DNA of 7,232 bases from Anaerolineaceae bacterium (GCA_009885445.1 VFKQ01000246.1:1-7232); one strand, 5' to 3'; counted from the first letter of the stretch, positions 1 to 6,393 are shown. The notes: a model not told the origin generated them from the letters alone. Translations and numbers: made by a program.

Positions 1-677
1 ACCGCGCCGATGCCGATCAGTCCCACGCCTTGAAATGCCGACGGCACACGCAGGGCCTGGTCGAAAGCCTCGGTCAGCGTGTCGAGGCCGAGGAAAATTA
101 GCAGGCCTGTGGTGATGGCCATCAAGAAGGTCATCCACTTGCGGTTCAGTGTGCGCAGGGCCGGCAACCAGAAGATGCCCAGGAAAATGGGAATCACGCC
201 CACATATAAGCCAATGAGTGTGAAGCCCAGAAAAGTTCTCTGATTCGGTTGCGGTGTGACAAAGGCGACAGGAATCTCCACGTCAAATGGAATCGAGTTG
301 GAGGTAAATATACGCACCGCGTAGGCTTCAGCCTCCGTCCACGCGTAATTGATGCTGATGGTCGCGCGCCCGAAGCGCGGAATTTCCGCGGAAGGGCTGA
401 CCGTGAAAGGCATCACCGCGTCATTGACGATGATCTGCGCGACGGTCAATGTGTTTGGGCCTGTATTTTGCACGAGCACATCGATACGGTCGAGTTCGAG
501 TTGGTAGCGTTCGATGGAAAGTGTTTCGATTGGCGCGGCCACTTTGAAATGTAGTCCGCCGCCCGTGCGCAGGAAGACCAAAATCACTGCCACCAGCAAA
601 ATGACGGGGAGCAGGAGCAGGACGAAGGTCCGCAAGGTGAAGCGTTTTTCAGGGGTGGGGGGAGTCTGTTGTTCCAT
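1..677 (-). CDS. Probable ZIP-family metal transporter, partial (C-terminus beyond left edge)
   Basis: Reading the minus strand from ATG at 677 gives 225 codons open to the window edge. Residues 18-36 form a hydrophobic segment (LLLLPVILLVAVILVFL), followed by a polar, beta-rich stretch of about 110 residues (40-148), then hydrophobic segments at about 152-173 and 181-199. A third seems to begin at the edge. The segment TTGLLIFLGLDTLTEAF (189-205), with acidic residues at the helix end, resembles the second membrane helix of ZIP (ZRT/IRT-like) divalent-metal transporters, which move Zn, Fe or Mn across the inner membrane. The 40-148 region is not part of the core ZIP fold and looks like an Ig-like extracytoplasmic domain. 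Two ATGs are adjacent (680, 677); the one at 677 sits 5 nt after AGAGG and is preferred. It starts 9 bp after the multicopper oxidase stop, so the two are surely co-transcribed. The ZIP call is by pattern memory; the decisive metal-binding helices lie outside the window. Confidence 0.62.
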   Translation of the reverse strand, partial: MEQQTPPTPEKRFTLRTFVLLLLPVILLVAVILVFLRTGGGLHFKVAAPIETLSIERYQLELDRIDVLVQNTGPNTLTVAQIIVNDAVMPFTVSPSAEIPRFGRATISINYAWTEAEAYAVRIFTSNSIPFDVEIPVAFVTPQPNQRTFLGFTLIGLYVGVIPIFLGIFWLPALRTLNRKWMTFLMAITTGLLIFLGLDTLTEAFDQALRVPSAFQGVGLIGIGA

Positions 678-686
678 CATCGCCTC

Positions 687-1724
687 TTAAGGAAGAACCT
701 CGAACATGCCGTTCCAGCCAAGTTCCGCAAACTCGGTGACGTGGGCGTGGAACATGTACATGCCGGGATATTTATAGGTGAACTCAAGGATGCCGCGTTG
801 GGCCTGCCCCAGGATGATTGTGTCGGTGAATTCAGAGGGCGTCAGGCTTGTGCCTGTGGGATAGTATTGAAAGAAATTTGCATGCAAGTGGAAGGAGTTG
901 ATCAGATCAAACTCCAAAATGTTAACCAGATAGATGCGCACCGTTTCGTTGATGTGAATTTGAATCGGATGATTTTGATAATAGAACGGAATGGCGTTGA
1001 CCGCGTAAAAATCATTGACGTTATCGAAATCAATATCGAAGCCGCTCATCACCATGACCATTTCATAATCCACAGGCGGGCGGCCTCCCACGGGGTCAAC
1101 GATGAACGCGCCGTAGAGTCCCTTCGCAATGTGACGCGCCAGCGGAAAAACATGACAATGATAAAGATGCACCCCAAACGGTTCGGCGTTGAATTCATAA
1201 ACAAACTCACCGCCAGGTTCCACGTTGCCGCCCGGGCCGGTGCCGGGCACGCCGTCCATTTCGCTCGGGTGAAAACCGTGAAAGTGCATCGAGTGCGGAT
1301 GTGTACTGCCGTTGCGCATCTTGATGCGAATGCGGTCGCCTTCGCTGGCGCGAAAAGTGGGACCCGGCACACGGCCGTTATACGTCCACGCTTCATACTC
1401 AATGCCGGGCGCCACTTCAATCATCTTGTTGAACACATCCACTTCGTACTCGCGCAATCTCTGTCCGTTCGGCAAAATTGAAACCTTGCCATAATCAAAA
1501 TCGGTCAAAATTTGGCCCGGGTCGAAGCCGTTCTTTTTGTGATCCACATCGCCCATGCCGGGCAGGCCGTCGTGGTCCATGCTATGTGGCGGTTGTTCAC
1601 CCTGATGGTGCGGGCTGGCCTTTGCCGCCTTGTTGTTTCCATTAAGCAAAGCCGCGCCCGCCGCCCCGAGCAGGCCCAGCCCGCCGGCTTTAAGAAAGTC
1701 CCTACGCGTGATCATTTTGGTCAT
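687..1724 (-). CDS. Tat-exported two-domain multicopper oxidase
   Basis: The 345-residue protein begins with a twin-arginine signal (TRRDFLKAGG, residues 6-15, then a hydrophobic stretch to about 27), so it is exported folded. Two cupredoxin domains follow a His-rich linker (39-62). Copper motifs visible are HPHSMHFHG (142-150), HLYHCHVFPLARH (186-198), FHLH (278-281) and FHAH (325-328). These supply eight histidines in four HxH pairs (147/149, 189/191, 279/281, 326/328) for a trinuclear cluster. A type 1 site in domain 1 is formed by H144, C190 and H198, with Leu203 where nitrite reductases have Met. Domain 2 has HAH instead of HCH, so it carries no type 1 copper. Two-domain oxidases of this kind form trimers with clusters at subunit interfaces. 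They oxidise metals or phenols with reduction of O2. The substrate cannot be read from sequence; the downstream ZIP-like transporter and upstream metal-regulator-like operator suggest Fe or Mn. The ATG at 1724 has GGAGG (1729-1733) 4 nt upstream. Confidence 0.9.
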   Translation of the reverse strand: MTKMITRRDFLKAGGLGLLGAAGAALLNGNNKAAKASPHHQGEQPPHSMDHDGLPGMGDVDHKKNGFDPGQILTDFDYGKVSILPNGQRLREYEVDVFNKMIEVAPGIEYEAWTYNGRVPGPTFRASEGDRIRIKMRNGSTHPHSMHFHGFHPSEMDGVPGTGPGGNVEPGGEFVYEFNAEPFGVHLYHCHVFPLARHIAKGLYGAFIVDPVGGRPPVDYEMVMVMSGFDIDFDNVNDFYAVNAIPFYYQNHPIQIHINETVRIYLVNILEFDLINSFHLHANFFQYYPTGTSLTPSEFTDTIILGQAQRGILEFTYKYPGMYMFHAHVTEFAELGWNGMFEVLP

Positions 1725-1743
1725 GTTGCCTCCGTAAACAAAT

Positions 1744-1749
1744 ATTATC
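1744..1749 (-). promoter_or_regulatory. Candidate -10 box for the oxidase operon
   Basis: On the minus strand, GATAAT lies 20-25 bp upstream of the oxidase ATG in an AT-rich stretch. A -35 box at normal spacing would fall at 1767-1772 (AGGTAA, poor match), inside the palindrome at 1759-1776. A bound repressor there would block polymerase. The weak -35 keeps confidence low. Confidence 0.35.
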
Positions 1750-1758
1750 TAAAACTAA

Positions 1759-1776
1759 ATTTAGGCTTACCTAAAT
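1759..1776. promoter_or_regulatory. DtxR/IdeR/MntR-like operator palindrome
   Basis: ATTTAGG-CTTA-CCTAAAT is a perfect 7-bp inverted repeat with a 4-bp centre, lying in the 124-bp gap between the divergent oxidase operon and moeA. TTAGG/CCTAA arms are characteristic of sites bound by DtxR-family metal-dependent repressors (IdeR, MntR, DtxR), although the classic 19-bp IdeR box has a longer centre. The position, 35-52 bp upstream of the oxidase ATG, fits an operator overlapping the oxidase promoter. Its neighbours, a metal oxidase and a metal transporter, fit that regulator family. No regulator gene is in the window, so the identity of the binding protein is inferred. Confidence 0.55.
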
Positions 1777-1835
1777 ATTTTAGACCGACTAGCGCGATCT
1801 GTCAACCCTGAAATCAAAGTGCTTTTCGCCTGTGG

Positions 1836-1841
1836 TATATT
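1836..1841 (+). promoter_or_regulatory. Candidate -10 box for moeA (possibly leaderless mRNA)
   Basis: TATATT ends 7 nt before the moeA ATG at 1849, which would place transcription start at or next to the start codon. No Shine-Dalgarno sequence lies between them (the bases are CGCGGCG). No convincing -35 box is seen at the usual distance (1813-1818, ATCAAA). Confidence 0.35.
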
Positions 1842-1848
1842 CGCGGCG

Positions 1849-3897
1849 ATGTCCCTTTACCTGCACGATATTCCGCTCGATGTGGCCCAGGCCCGTTTTC
1901 AACAAGCTCTGGAAGAATCCGGCTTGTGGAAAATTCTCGGCATAGAAAAAATTTCACTGGATGAACACGCCCTGGGCCGCGTCCTTGCTGAACCTGTGTG
2001 GGCAAAAATTTCATCGCCGCATTATCACGCTTCGGCCATGGATGGATTCGCCGTCCGCGCGGAGGACACGCTCGGAGCGGGACCCAGCACCCCAATCACG
2101 CTTCAATCCGCGCTTCAAGCGGGTTACCTCGACACCGGCGACTCGCTCCCCGAATCATTTGATGCAGTCATTCCCATCGAAAATGTTGAACCCATAAATG
2201 AAGACGGCGTGCCCGCTGACAATCCGCGCGCGCCCTTTGCCATTCGCATCCGCGCCGCCGTCCCGCCGTGGAGTCAGGTGCGCCCGCTCGGCGAAGACAT
2301 TGTCGCCACCCAACTCGTCCTGCCCGCCGGACAAATTTTGCGCCCCGCCGATTTGGGCGCGGCGGCGGCCTCGGGGCACACAGAATTAAATGTCGCCCGT
2401 CAACCGCGTGTGGCGATTCTGCCCACAGGCTCGGAACTCGTGCCGATTGGCTCGGCACTTAAGAGCGGCGACATCCTCGAATACAACTCGCTGGTGATGG
2501 CCGCGCAAATCAAAGCCATGGGCGGCATCCCAACTCGCTATCCAATCATCCGCGATGACTTTGATTTAATTTGCGCGCGTGTGACCGAAGCCGCGCGTGA
2601 TCATGATTTAATTTTGCTCAACGCCGGCTCCTCCGCCGGAGCAGAAGATTTTTCTGCGCGGGTTGTAGAAAAACTTGGCGCACTTTTGGTTCACGGCGTC
2701 GCCGTCCGCCCCGGGCACCCGGTGATTCTGGGCATGGTTAATCTACAGCCATCAGTGATCAGTGATCAGTTATCAGTGACCAGTCTCCAGTCCCCAATTC
2801 TCCAATCCTCCACTTCTCACTTTCCAGTCCCCATCCTCGGCGTCCCCGGTTACCCCGTCTCTGCGGCGATGACGATAGACATCTTCGTTGAGCCGCTTCT
2901 CGCGCGCTGGCTCGGACGCGCGCCGCTGACTCTGCCAACCGAGTCCGCCACGTTGACGCGCAAAATTGTCTCGCCGCCCGGCGACGATGACTACGTGCGC
3001 GTGGCGTTGGGGCGTGTGGGTGAAAAACTTTTGGCCGCGCCGCTTGCGCGTGGGGCAGGCGTGATTACGTCGTTGGTGAAAGCCGACGGCTTGCTGGTCT
3101 TGCCGCGCGGCGAGCAGGGCGCAGAGGCGGGGCAACAGCTGAGTGTGCGTTTGCTACGTCCGCGCGCGGAGTTAGAGAACGCCATTTTTTGCAGTGGCTC
3201 GCACGATGTCATTTTGGATTTAATGGCGCAACATTTATCGCGCGCGAATCGCAGATTGGTGTCGGCCAATGTGGGTTCGCAGGGCGGACTGATCGCGTTG
3301 AAGCGCGGCGAGGCGCATTTGGCTGGCACACATTTGTTAGACGCGGCCAGCGGCGAGTACAACTTGTCTGCGCTGAAACAATATTTGCCCGAGGTGCGCG
3401 TGCGCTTGACGGCGTTAGTGATGCGCGATCAGGGTTTGATGGTGCGGCGCGGAAACCCAAAGGGAGTCAAAAGCCTGGGCGACCTAACCCGCTCTGAGGG
3501 CGGCGGCGAGGCGCGCGTCAGATTCGTTAATCGTCAGCGTGGTGCGGGTACGCGCGTCCTGTTGGATTATCATCTTGCCTTATTGGGGATAGCCCAGCCC
3601 ACAATTTGGGGCTACAATCAGGAAGAATATACGCACTTGGGTGTGGCCGCCGCAATCGCTTCGGGCCGCGCCGATTGCGGGTTGGGCATCCCCGCCGCCG
3701 CGCAGGCGTTGGATTTGGATTTTGTGCCGCTGTTTCAAGAGCGTTATGATTTGGCGATACCGCTGATTTTTGCAGACAGTTCCTTGCTGGCCCCGCTTAA
3801 TAATTTATTGCACGACACAGCTTTTCGCGCAGAAGTTGCCGCATTGCCCGGGTATGATGTGGGCGTGATGGGGCAGATTATTTTGGAGACAACATGA
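1849..3897 (+). CDS. moeA: MoeA-type molybdopterin molybdotransferase fused to a PBP-like (molybdate-binding-like) domain
   Basis: The 682-residue protein has two parts. Residues 1 to about 435 are MoeA, which inserts molybdate into adenylylated molybdopterin in the cytoplasm. Visible MoeA motifs are SAMDGFAVR (62-70), the MoCF-fold PTGSEL (192-197), NAGSSAGAED (258-267), RPGHP (287-291) and GVPGYPVS (331-338), and a C-terminal beta domain at about 350-435. Residues 442-682 match the PBP-like domain (COG1910/PF12727 type), related to periplasmic molybdate-binding proteins: LAGTHLLD (491-498), FVNRQRGAGTR (559-569), ASGRADCGLGI (604-614). There is no signal peptide, so this domain is cytosolic and may sense or deliver oxyanion. 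The fusion architecture is known in bacteria and archaea; ordinary MoeA is about 400 residues. A non-native stretch of about 28 residues (299-326) is encoded by a repeat tract. ATG 1849 is chosen over an in-frame GTG at 1819, because homology-like sequence begins at MSLYLHDIPL. The stop overlaps the next gene (ATGA). Confidence 0.92.
   Translation: MSLYLHDIPLDVAQARFQQALEESGLWKILGIEKISLDEHALGRVLAEPVWAKISSPHYHASAMDGFAVRAEDTLGAGPSTPITLQSALQAGYLDTGDSLPESFDAVIPIENVEPINEDGVPADNPRAPFAIRIRAAVPPWSQVRPLGEDIVATQLVLPAGQILRPADLGAAAASGHTELNVARQPRVAILPTGSELVPIGSALKSGDILEYNSLVMAAQIKAMGGIPTRYPIIRDDFDLICARVTEAARDHDLILLNAGSSAGAEDFSARVVEKLGALLVHGVAVRPGHPVILGMVNLQPSVISDQLSVTSLQSPILQSSTSHFPVPILGVPGYPVSAAMTIDIFVEPLLARWLGRAPLTLPTESATLTRKIVSPPGDDDYVRVALGRVGEKLLAAPLARGAGVITSLVKADGLLVLPRGEQGAEAGQQLSVRLLRPRAELENAIFCSGSHDVILDLMAQHLSRANRRLVSANVGSQGGLIALKRGEAHLAGTHLLDAASGEYNLSALKQYLPEVRVRLTALVMRDQGLMVRRGNPKGVKSLGDLTRSEGGGEARVRFVNRQRGAGTRVLLDYHLALLGIAQPTIWGYNQEEYTHLGVAAAIASGRADCGLGIPAAAQALDLDFVPLFQERYDLAIPLIFADSSLLAPLNNLLHDTAFRAEVAALPGYDVGVMGQIILETT
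2751..2829. repeat. Degenerate heptamer repeat tract inserted in frame in moeA
   Basis: Consecutive 7-bp units read ATCAGTG, ATCAGTG, ATCAGTT, ATCAGTG, ACCAGTC, TCCAGTC, CCCAATT (2751-2799), then decay into C/T-rich TCCAATC and TCCACTT-like units up to about 2829. The tract encodes low-complexity Ser/Gln/Leu-rich residues between two conserved MoeA motifs, PVILGM (291-296) and GVPGYPVS (331-338), where related proteins have only a short loop. Composition (AT- and pyrimidine-rich) contrasts with the GC-rich codons on both sides. Heptanucleotide short tandem repeats of this style are established for cyanobacterial genomes; I infer a similar dispersed element here. The right boundary is approximate and I see no target-site duplication. 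Confidence 0.75.
3885..3888 (+). promoter_or_regulatory. Ribosome binding site for the receiver gene, inside the moeA end
   Basis: GGAG lies 5 nt before the ATG at 3894, within the last codons of moeA. With the ATGA stop/start overlap this indicates translation coupled to moeA rather than an independent transcript. Confidence 0.65.
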
Positions 3898-4259
3898 ACG
3901 AAGCCTTGATTATTGACGACAATCGCAACACCGCCGATGCACTGCAACAAATGTTGGAGGTGCTGGGTATTCCGGCGCGCACGGCGTATGGCTCCAGCCC
4001 GGCCATGGCCGCGCTTTCGAGTATGACGCCGCACCTCATCCTTTTGGACATCAACATGCCCGGTGTGGATGGCACTGAAATTCTGGCGTTTTTGCGCCGT
4101 GAACCGCGCTTGATGGCGATGCCGGTGATTGTGATTACCTCCGACGACCAGCCCGAGACTCGTCAACGTGTGATGGAGGGCGGGGCCGTGGCGATGTTGA
4201 TTAAGCCGGCCACGTTCGACGAACTCGAAGCGGCGCTGAAGAAAGCAAATATTATTTAG
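3894..4259 (+). CDS. Stand-alone receiver-domain response regulator
   Basis: The 121 residues form one CheY-like receiver domain with no output domain. All key positions are present: acidic pair D8/D9, phospho-acceptor D52 (LLDINMPGVDG, 50-60), switch T82 (VITSDDQ, 80-86) and K104 followed by P105. It should be phosphorylated by a histidine kinase and act through protein-protein contact rather than DNA binding. No kinase is in the window. It overlaps the moeA stop codon by 4 bp (ATGA), so it is co-translated with moeA. It is followed within 22 bp by a strong terminator that closes a two-gene operon. The link to molybdenum cofactor work is positional only; the partner is unknown. Confidence 0.9.
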   Translation: MNEALIIDDNRNTADALQQMLEVLGIPARTAYGSSPAMAALSSMTPHLILLDINMPGVDGTEILAFLRREPRLMAMPVIVITSDDQPETRQRVMEGGAVAMLIKPATFDELEAALKKANII

Positions 4260-4280
4260 CTGGCTGGGATTAAATTAAAA

Positions 4281-4309
4281 ACGCACTCCGCGAGGGGTGC
4301 GTTTTTTTT
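4281..4309. terminator. Rho-independent terminator, probably bidirectional
   Basis: ACGCACTCC (4281-4289), loop GCGA, and GGGGTGCGT (4294-4302) form a 9-bp stem with one G-T wobble, followed by eight T (4302-4309). On the other strand the stem is followed by five T (complement of A 4277-4281). It lies between convergent genes ending at 4259 (plus) and 4322 (minus), so it can serve both, more strongly in the plus direction. Confidence 0.9.
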
Positions 4310-4321
4310 GTTTGGCGCGGG

Positions 4322-5416
4322 TCACTTTAAATACAAATCAAAATATGCTATCGTGCGATCCATGGCTAGCGTGAAATAATTAGAGATGTTATGGTTATCG
4401 CTTTCGTAGATGTAAAACTCGTAGGGCAGATGCAGTGAGTTTAAATGCAAGGCAAGGTTTTCAGAAAACATAATCGGCACATCTTCATCAGCGCCGCCAT
4501 GGTGCAGTTGTAGCGGACCGGAAATGTCGGCGAGATAGGTGTTGGCTGAAACCGAATCCCAAAACTGCGGGTTCTCTTGTGGCGTGCCGAATTGCTGTAC
4601 CCATTCTGTGCGCCAGCCCACGCCGCGCGAACTTGGCGAGGGTGTGAATGAACCTGTCCGTCGCCAGTTGTAAAGTAAATCAGAATATGGCGCGACCACG
4701 CCTGCCCAGATGACGCCGACTTTTACGTCTGACGTGGCGACCATCGCGCGCAAGGTGAGAAAGCCGCCCATCGAATGCCCCCACATGCCGATTCTTTCAG
4801 GGTTGGCTTGTGCGAATTGTTTAATTGAAGCCACTGCGTTTAACACATCCACTGCGTAACCAGGGTCGCCGTATGCGCCGCGCGATTCGCCTTGTGAATT
4901 ATCATGTCCGCGATAGTCAATGCGAAAGACGATGTAGCCGCTAAGCGCGATGCGGTCTACATAATTGATGTAGCGTTCGGTGGTGCGATATTCGTCTGGT
5001 GGAATATAACCATGATTAAACACAATTGCAGGCCAGCCGTCTGGGGGCATCTCGCCATCGGGGACGGTTAACAGCGCGTAAATTTTGTAACCCTCCGAAA
5101 GATAAAACGCATAATAACGGCGATAGTTTGCGCCTCTATCCAATTCATCCTCAATAAAAATTTCACTTCCCGAATAATTCCCCGCGCGCAATGCCGCAAT
5201 TGACATTGCATGGGGAATCGGGGTGGGGAAGGAAGTTAGTGTGGGGAACAGTGTCAGTGTTGGCGTGGGCGGCGTGACCGGCGCGACACGTGTGCTCGTG
5301 GAAGATGGAATCGGAGAAGCTGGCGCGACTGTACTTGTCCCACTTGGCAATGAGTTTTTAGCGCATGCGCTGATCAATAAAATGCTGGTTAATAAAATCG
5401 AAATAAGCCGCTTCAT
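4322..5416 (-). CDS. Lipoprotein alpha/beta hydrolase (S9 peptidase/esterase-like)
   Basis: The 364-residue protein starts with a lipoprotein signal peptide: MKRLISILLT, then LLISAC with lipobox Cys18. A Thr/Ser/Pro-rich stalk (about 21-68, TPTLTLFPTLTSFPTPIP at its end) holds the catalytic domain away from the membrane. The alpha/beta-hydrolase fold follows: FNHGY (133-137, oxyanion region), DYRGHDNSQG (167-176), nucleophile elbow GHSMGG (213-218, Ser215), probable acid Asp310 in HHGGADEDVP (305-314) and His342 in SDNHN. The arrangement resembles the prolyl-oligopeptidase/dienelactone-hydrolase branch, so peptide or ester bonds are the expected targets; the substrate is not readable. It should act on the outer face of the cytoplasmic membrane. 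The ATG at 5416 is preceded by AAAGGAT (5421-5427). The gene is single, divergent from the methyltransferase and convergent with the receiver gene. Pro-Ser residues at about 259-263 are probably a surface loop. Confidence 0.88.
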   Translation of the reverse strand: MKRLISILLTSILLISACAKNSLPSGTSTVAPASPIPSSTSTRVAPVTPPTPTLTLFPTLTSFPTPIPHAMSIAALRAGNYSGSEIFIEDELDRGANYRRYYAFYLSEGYKIYALLTVPDGEMPPDGWPAIVFNHGYIPPDEYRTTERYINYVDRIALSGYIVFRIDYRGHDNSQGESRGAYGDPGYAVDVLNAVASIKQFAQANPERIGMWGHSMGGFLTLRAMVATSDVKVGVIWAGVVAPYSDLLYNWRRTGSFTPSPSSRGVGWRTEWVQQFGTPQENPQFWDSVSANTYLADISGPLQLHHGGADEDVPIMFSENLALHLNSLHLPYEFYIYESDNHNISNYFTLAMDRTIAYFDLYLK

Positions 5417-5440
5417 TTTTATCCTTTGAATTGCGTGCTT

Positions 5441-5447
5441 TATAATA
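5441..5447. promoter_or_regulatory. Overlapping divergent -10 elements between hydrolase and methyltransferase
   Basis: The 62-bp gap holds TATAAT on the plus strand (5441-5446), 32 bp before the methyltransferase ATG, without a good -35. On the minus strand, TATTAT (5447-5442) lies 18 bp from TTGTTT (5471-5466), a plausible sigma-70 promoter for the lipoprotein gene. Since the two -10 boxes share bases, only one direction can be engaged at a time. Confidence 0.45.
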
Positions 5448-5478
5448 CCGCACAGACAACACGGGAAACAAAACCATT

Positions 5479-6360
5479 ATGAATTTCTTAACTCGACTTT
5501 CTCAACCCACAGCTTTGATTCTGGATGGGGCCACCGGCACCGAATTAAACAGACGCAGCGTCGACACTGGACTCCCGCTCTGGTCGGCGAACGCATTACT
5601 CACGGACGGCGGGTCGGGCGTGCTGAGACAAATCCACGCTGATTATTTGTCCGCCGGCGCAGACATTATCACCACGAACACATTTCGCACCCATCGTCGC
5701 GCGCTGATTCCCAGCGGACAAGCGCATCGCGCCCTCGAGTTGACTCGCCGCGCAGTGGACATTGCGCGTGCCGCGATTACGAGTGTGCCGTCAGCGAGTC
5801 CGCGCTTTGTGGCGGGATCGATCTCCACGCTCGAAGATTGTTATCGCCCAGACCTGGTTCCCGCTGACGAAGAGTTGCGCACCGAACATGCCGAGCGCGT
5901 TGCGGATTTATTCGCAAGCGGCGTGGATGTGCTTTTGATTGAAACGATTAACACGATTCGTGAAGCGAAGACGATTGCGCAGTTTGCTGTTGACACTGGC
6001 TTGCCGGTCATCGTCAGCTTTGTGTGCGCACGGGATGGGCGCATACTTTCGGGCGAGAGTCTCGCAGACGCGGCGCGGGAACTGCTCGGGTTGGGCGTAT
6101 CCGCTTTGGGCGTGAACTGTGCGCCGACGCCGCAGTTGGCGAATCCGCTCGGGGAGTTGCAGTCCGCTTGCCCGCCCGAGTTCCCATTAATCGCCTATGG
6201 AAATATTGGTTATGCCGACGATGAAGTGGGCTGGGTCAACACGGACGCGGAAGACCCCGCCGCGTATGCCGCGCACGCGTCGCATTGGCCTGCGAAGATT
6301 ATCGGCGGGTGTTGCGGGACGACGCCTGCGCATATCCACGAACTTCGCGCAAGATTTTGA
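5479..6360 (+). CDS. Homocysteine S-methyltransferase, zinc-dependent
   Basis: The 293-residue protein transfers a methyl group to the thiol of homocysteine to make methionine. It shows the family's (beta/alpha)8 landmarks: DGATGTEL (16-23), TTNTFR (65-70), LLIETI (152-157), GVNC (211-214) and GGCCGTTPAHI (276-286). Cys214, Cys278 and Cys279 are the expected zinc ligands that activate homocysteine. The length matches stand-alone enzymes of the MmuM/BHMT type. The cobalamin, folate and reactivation modules of MetH are absent, so the donor is more likely S-methylmethionine, S-adenosylmethionine or a betaine-type compound, unless it works with a separate corrinoid protein. That choice cannot be made from sequence. 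No strong Shine-Dalgarno is seen before ATG 5479 (GGGA lies 12 nt upstream). It is not closely linked to the genes on either side; a 113-bp gap with its own promoter separates it from sufC. Confidence 0.9.
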   Translation: MNFLTRLSQPTALILDGATGTELNRRSVDTGLPLWSANALLTDGGSGVLRQIHADYLSAGADIITTNTFRTHRRALIPSGQAHRALELTRRAVDIARAAITSVPSASPRFVAGSISTLEDCYRPDLVPADEELRTEHAERVADLFASGVDVLLIETINTIREAKTIAQFAVDTGLPVIVSFVCARDGRILSGESLADAARELLGLGVSALGVNCAPTPQLANPLGELQSACPPEFPLIAYGNIGYADDEVGWVNTDAEDPAAYAAHASHWPAKIIGGCCGTTPAHIHELRARF

Positions 6361-6393
6361 CGGATTAATATACTAGAAAAACATGATAAATAT

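Noticed and set aside
669..1481. Long plus-strand open frame opposite the oxidase
   Set aside because: It is antisense to a protein with complete copper motifs and Tat signal. Its product is His/Val-rich without recognisable domains, as expected of a mirror frame.
1819..1848. GTG start at 1819 extending MoeA by ten residues
   Set aside because: The extension (LFACGIFAA-like) does not look like a MoeA N-terminus, has no ribosome binding site, and would span the candidate -10 box. ATG 1849 begins the recognisable sequence.
2751..2829. Heptamer tract considered as a CRISPR array or origin iterons
   Set aside because: Units are contiguous 7-mers without spacers, decay along the tract, and lie inside a coding gene; there are no cas or replication genes.
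5220..5360. Low-complexity G/T-rich stretch considered as a non-coding repeat
   Set aside because: On the minus strand it encodes the Thr/Pro/Ser stalk of the lipoprotein in the correct frame, directly after the lipobox.
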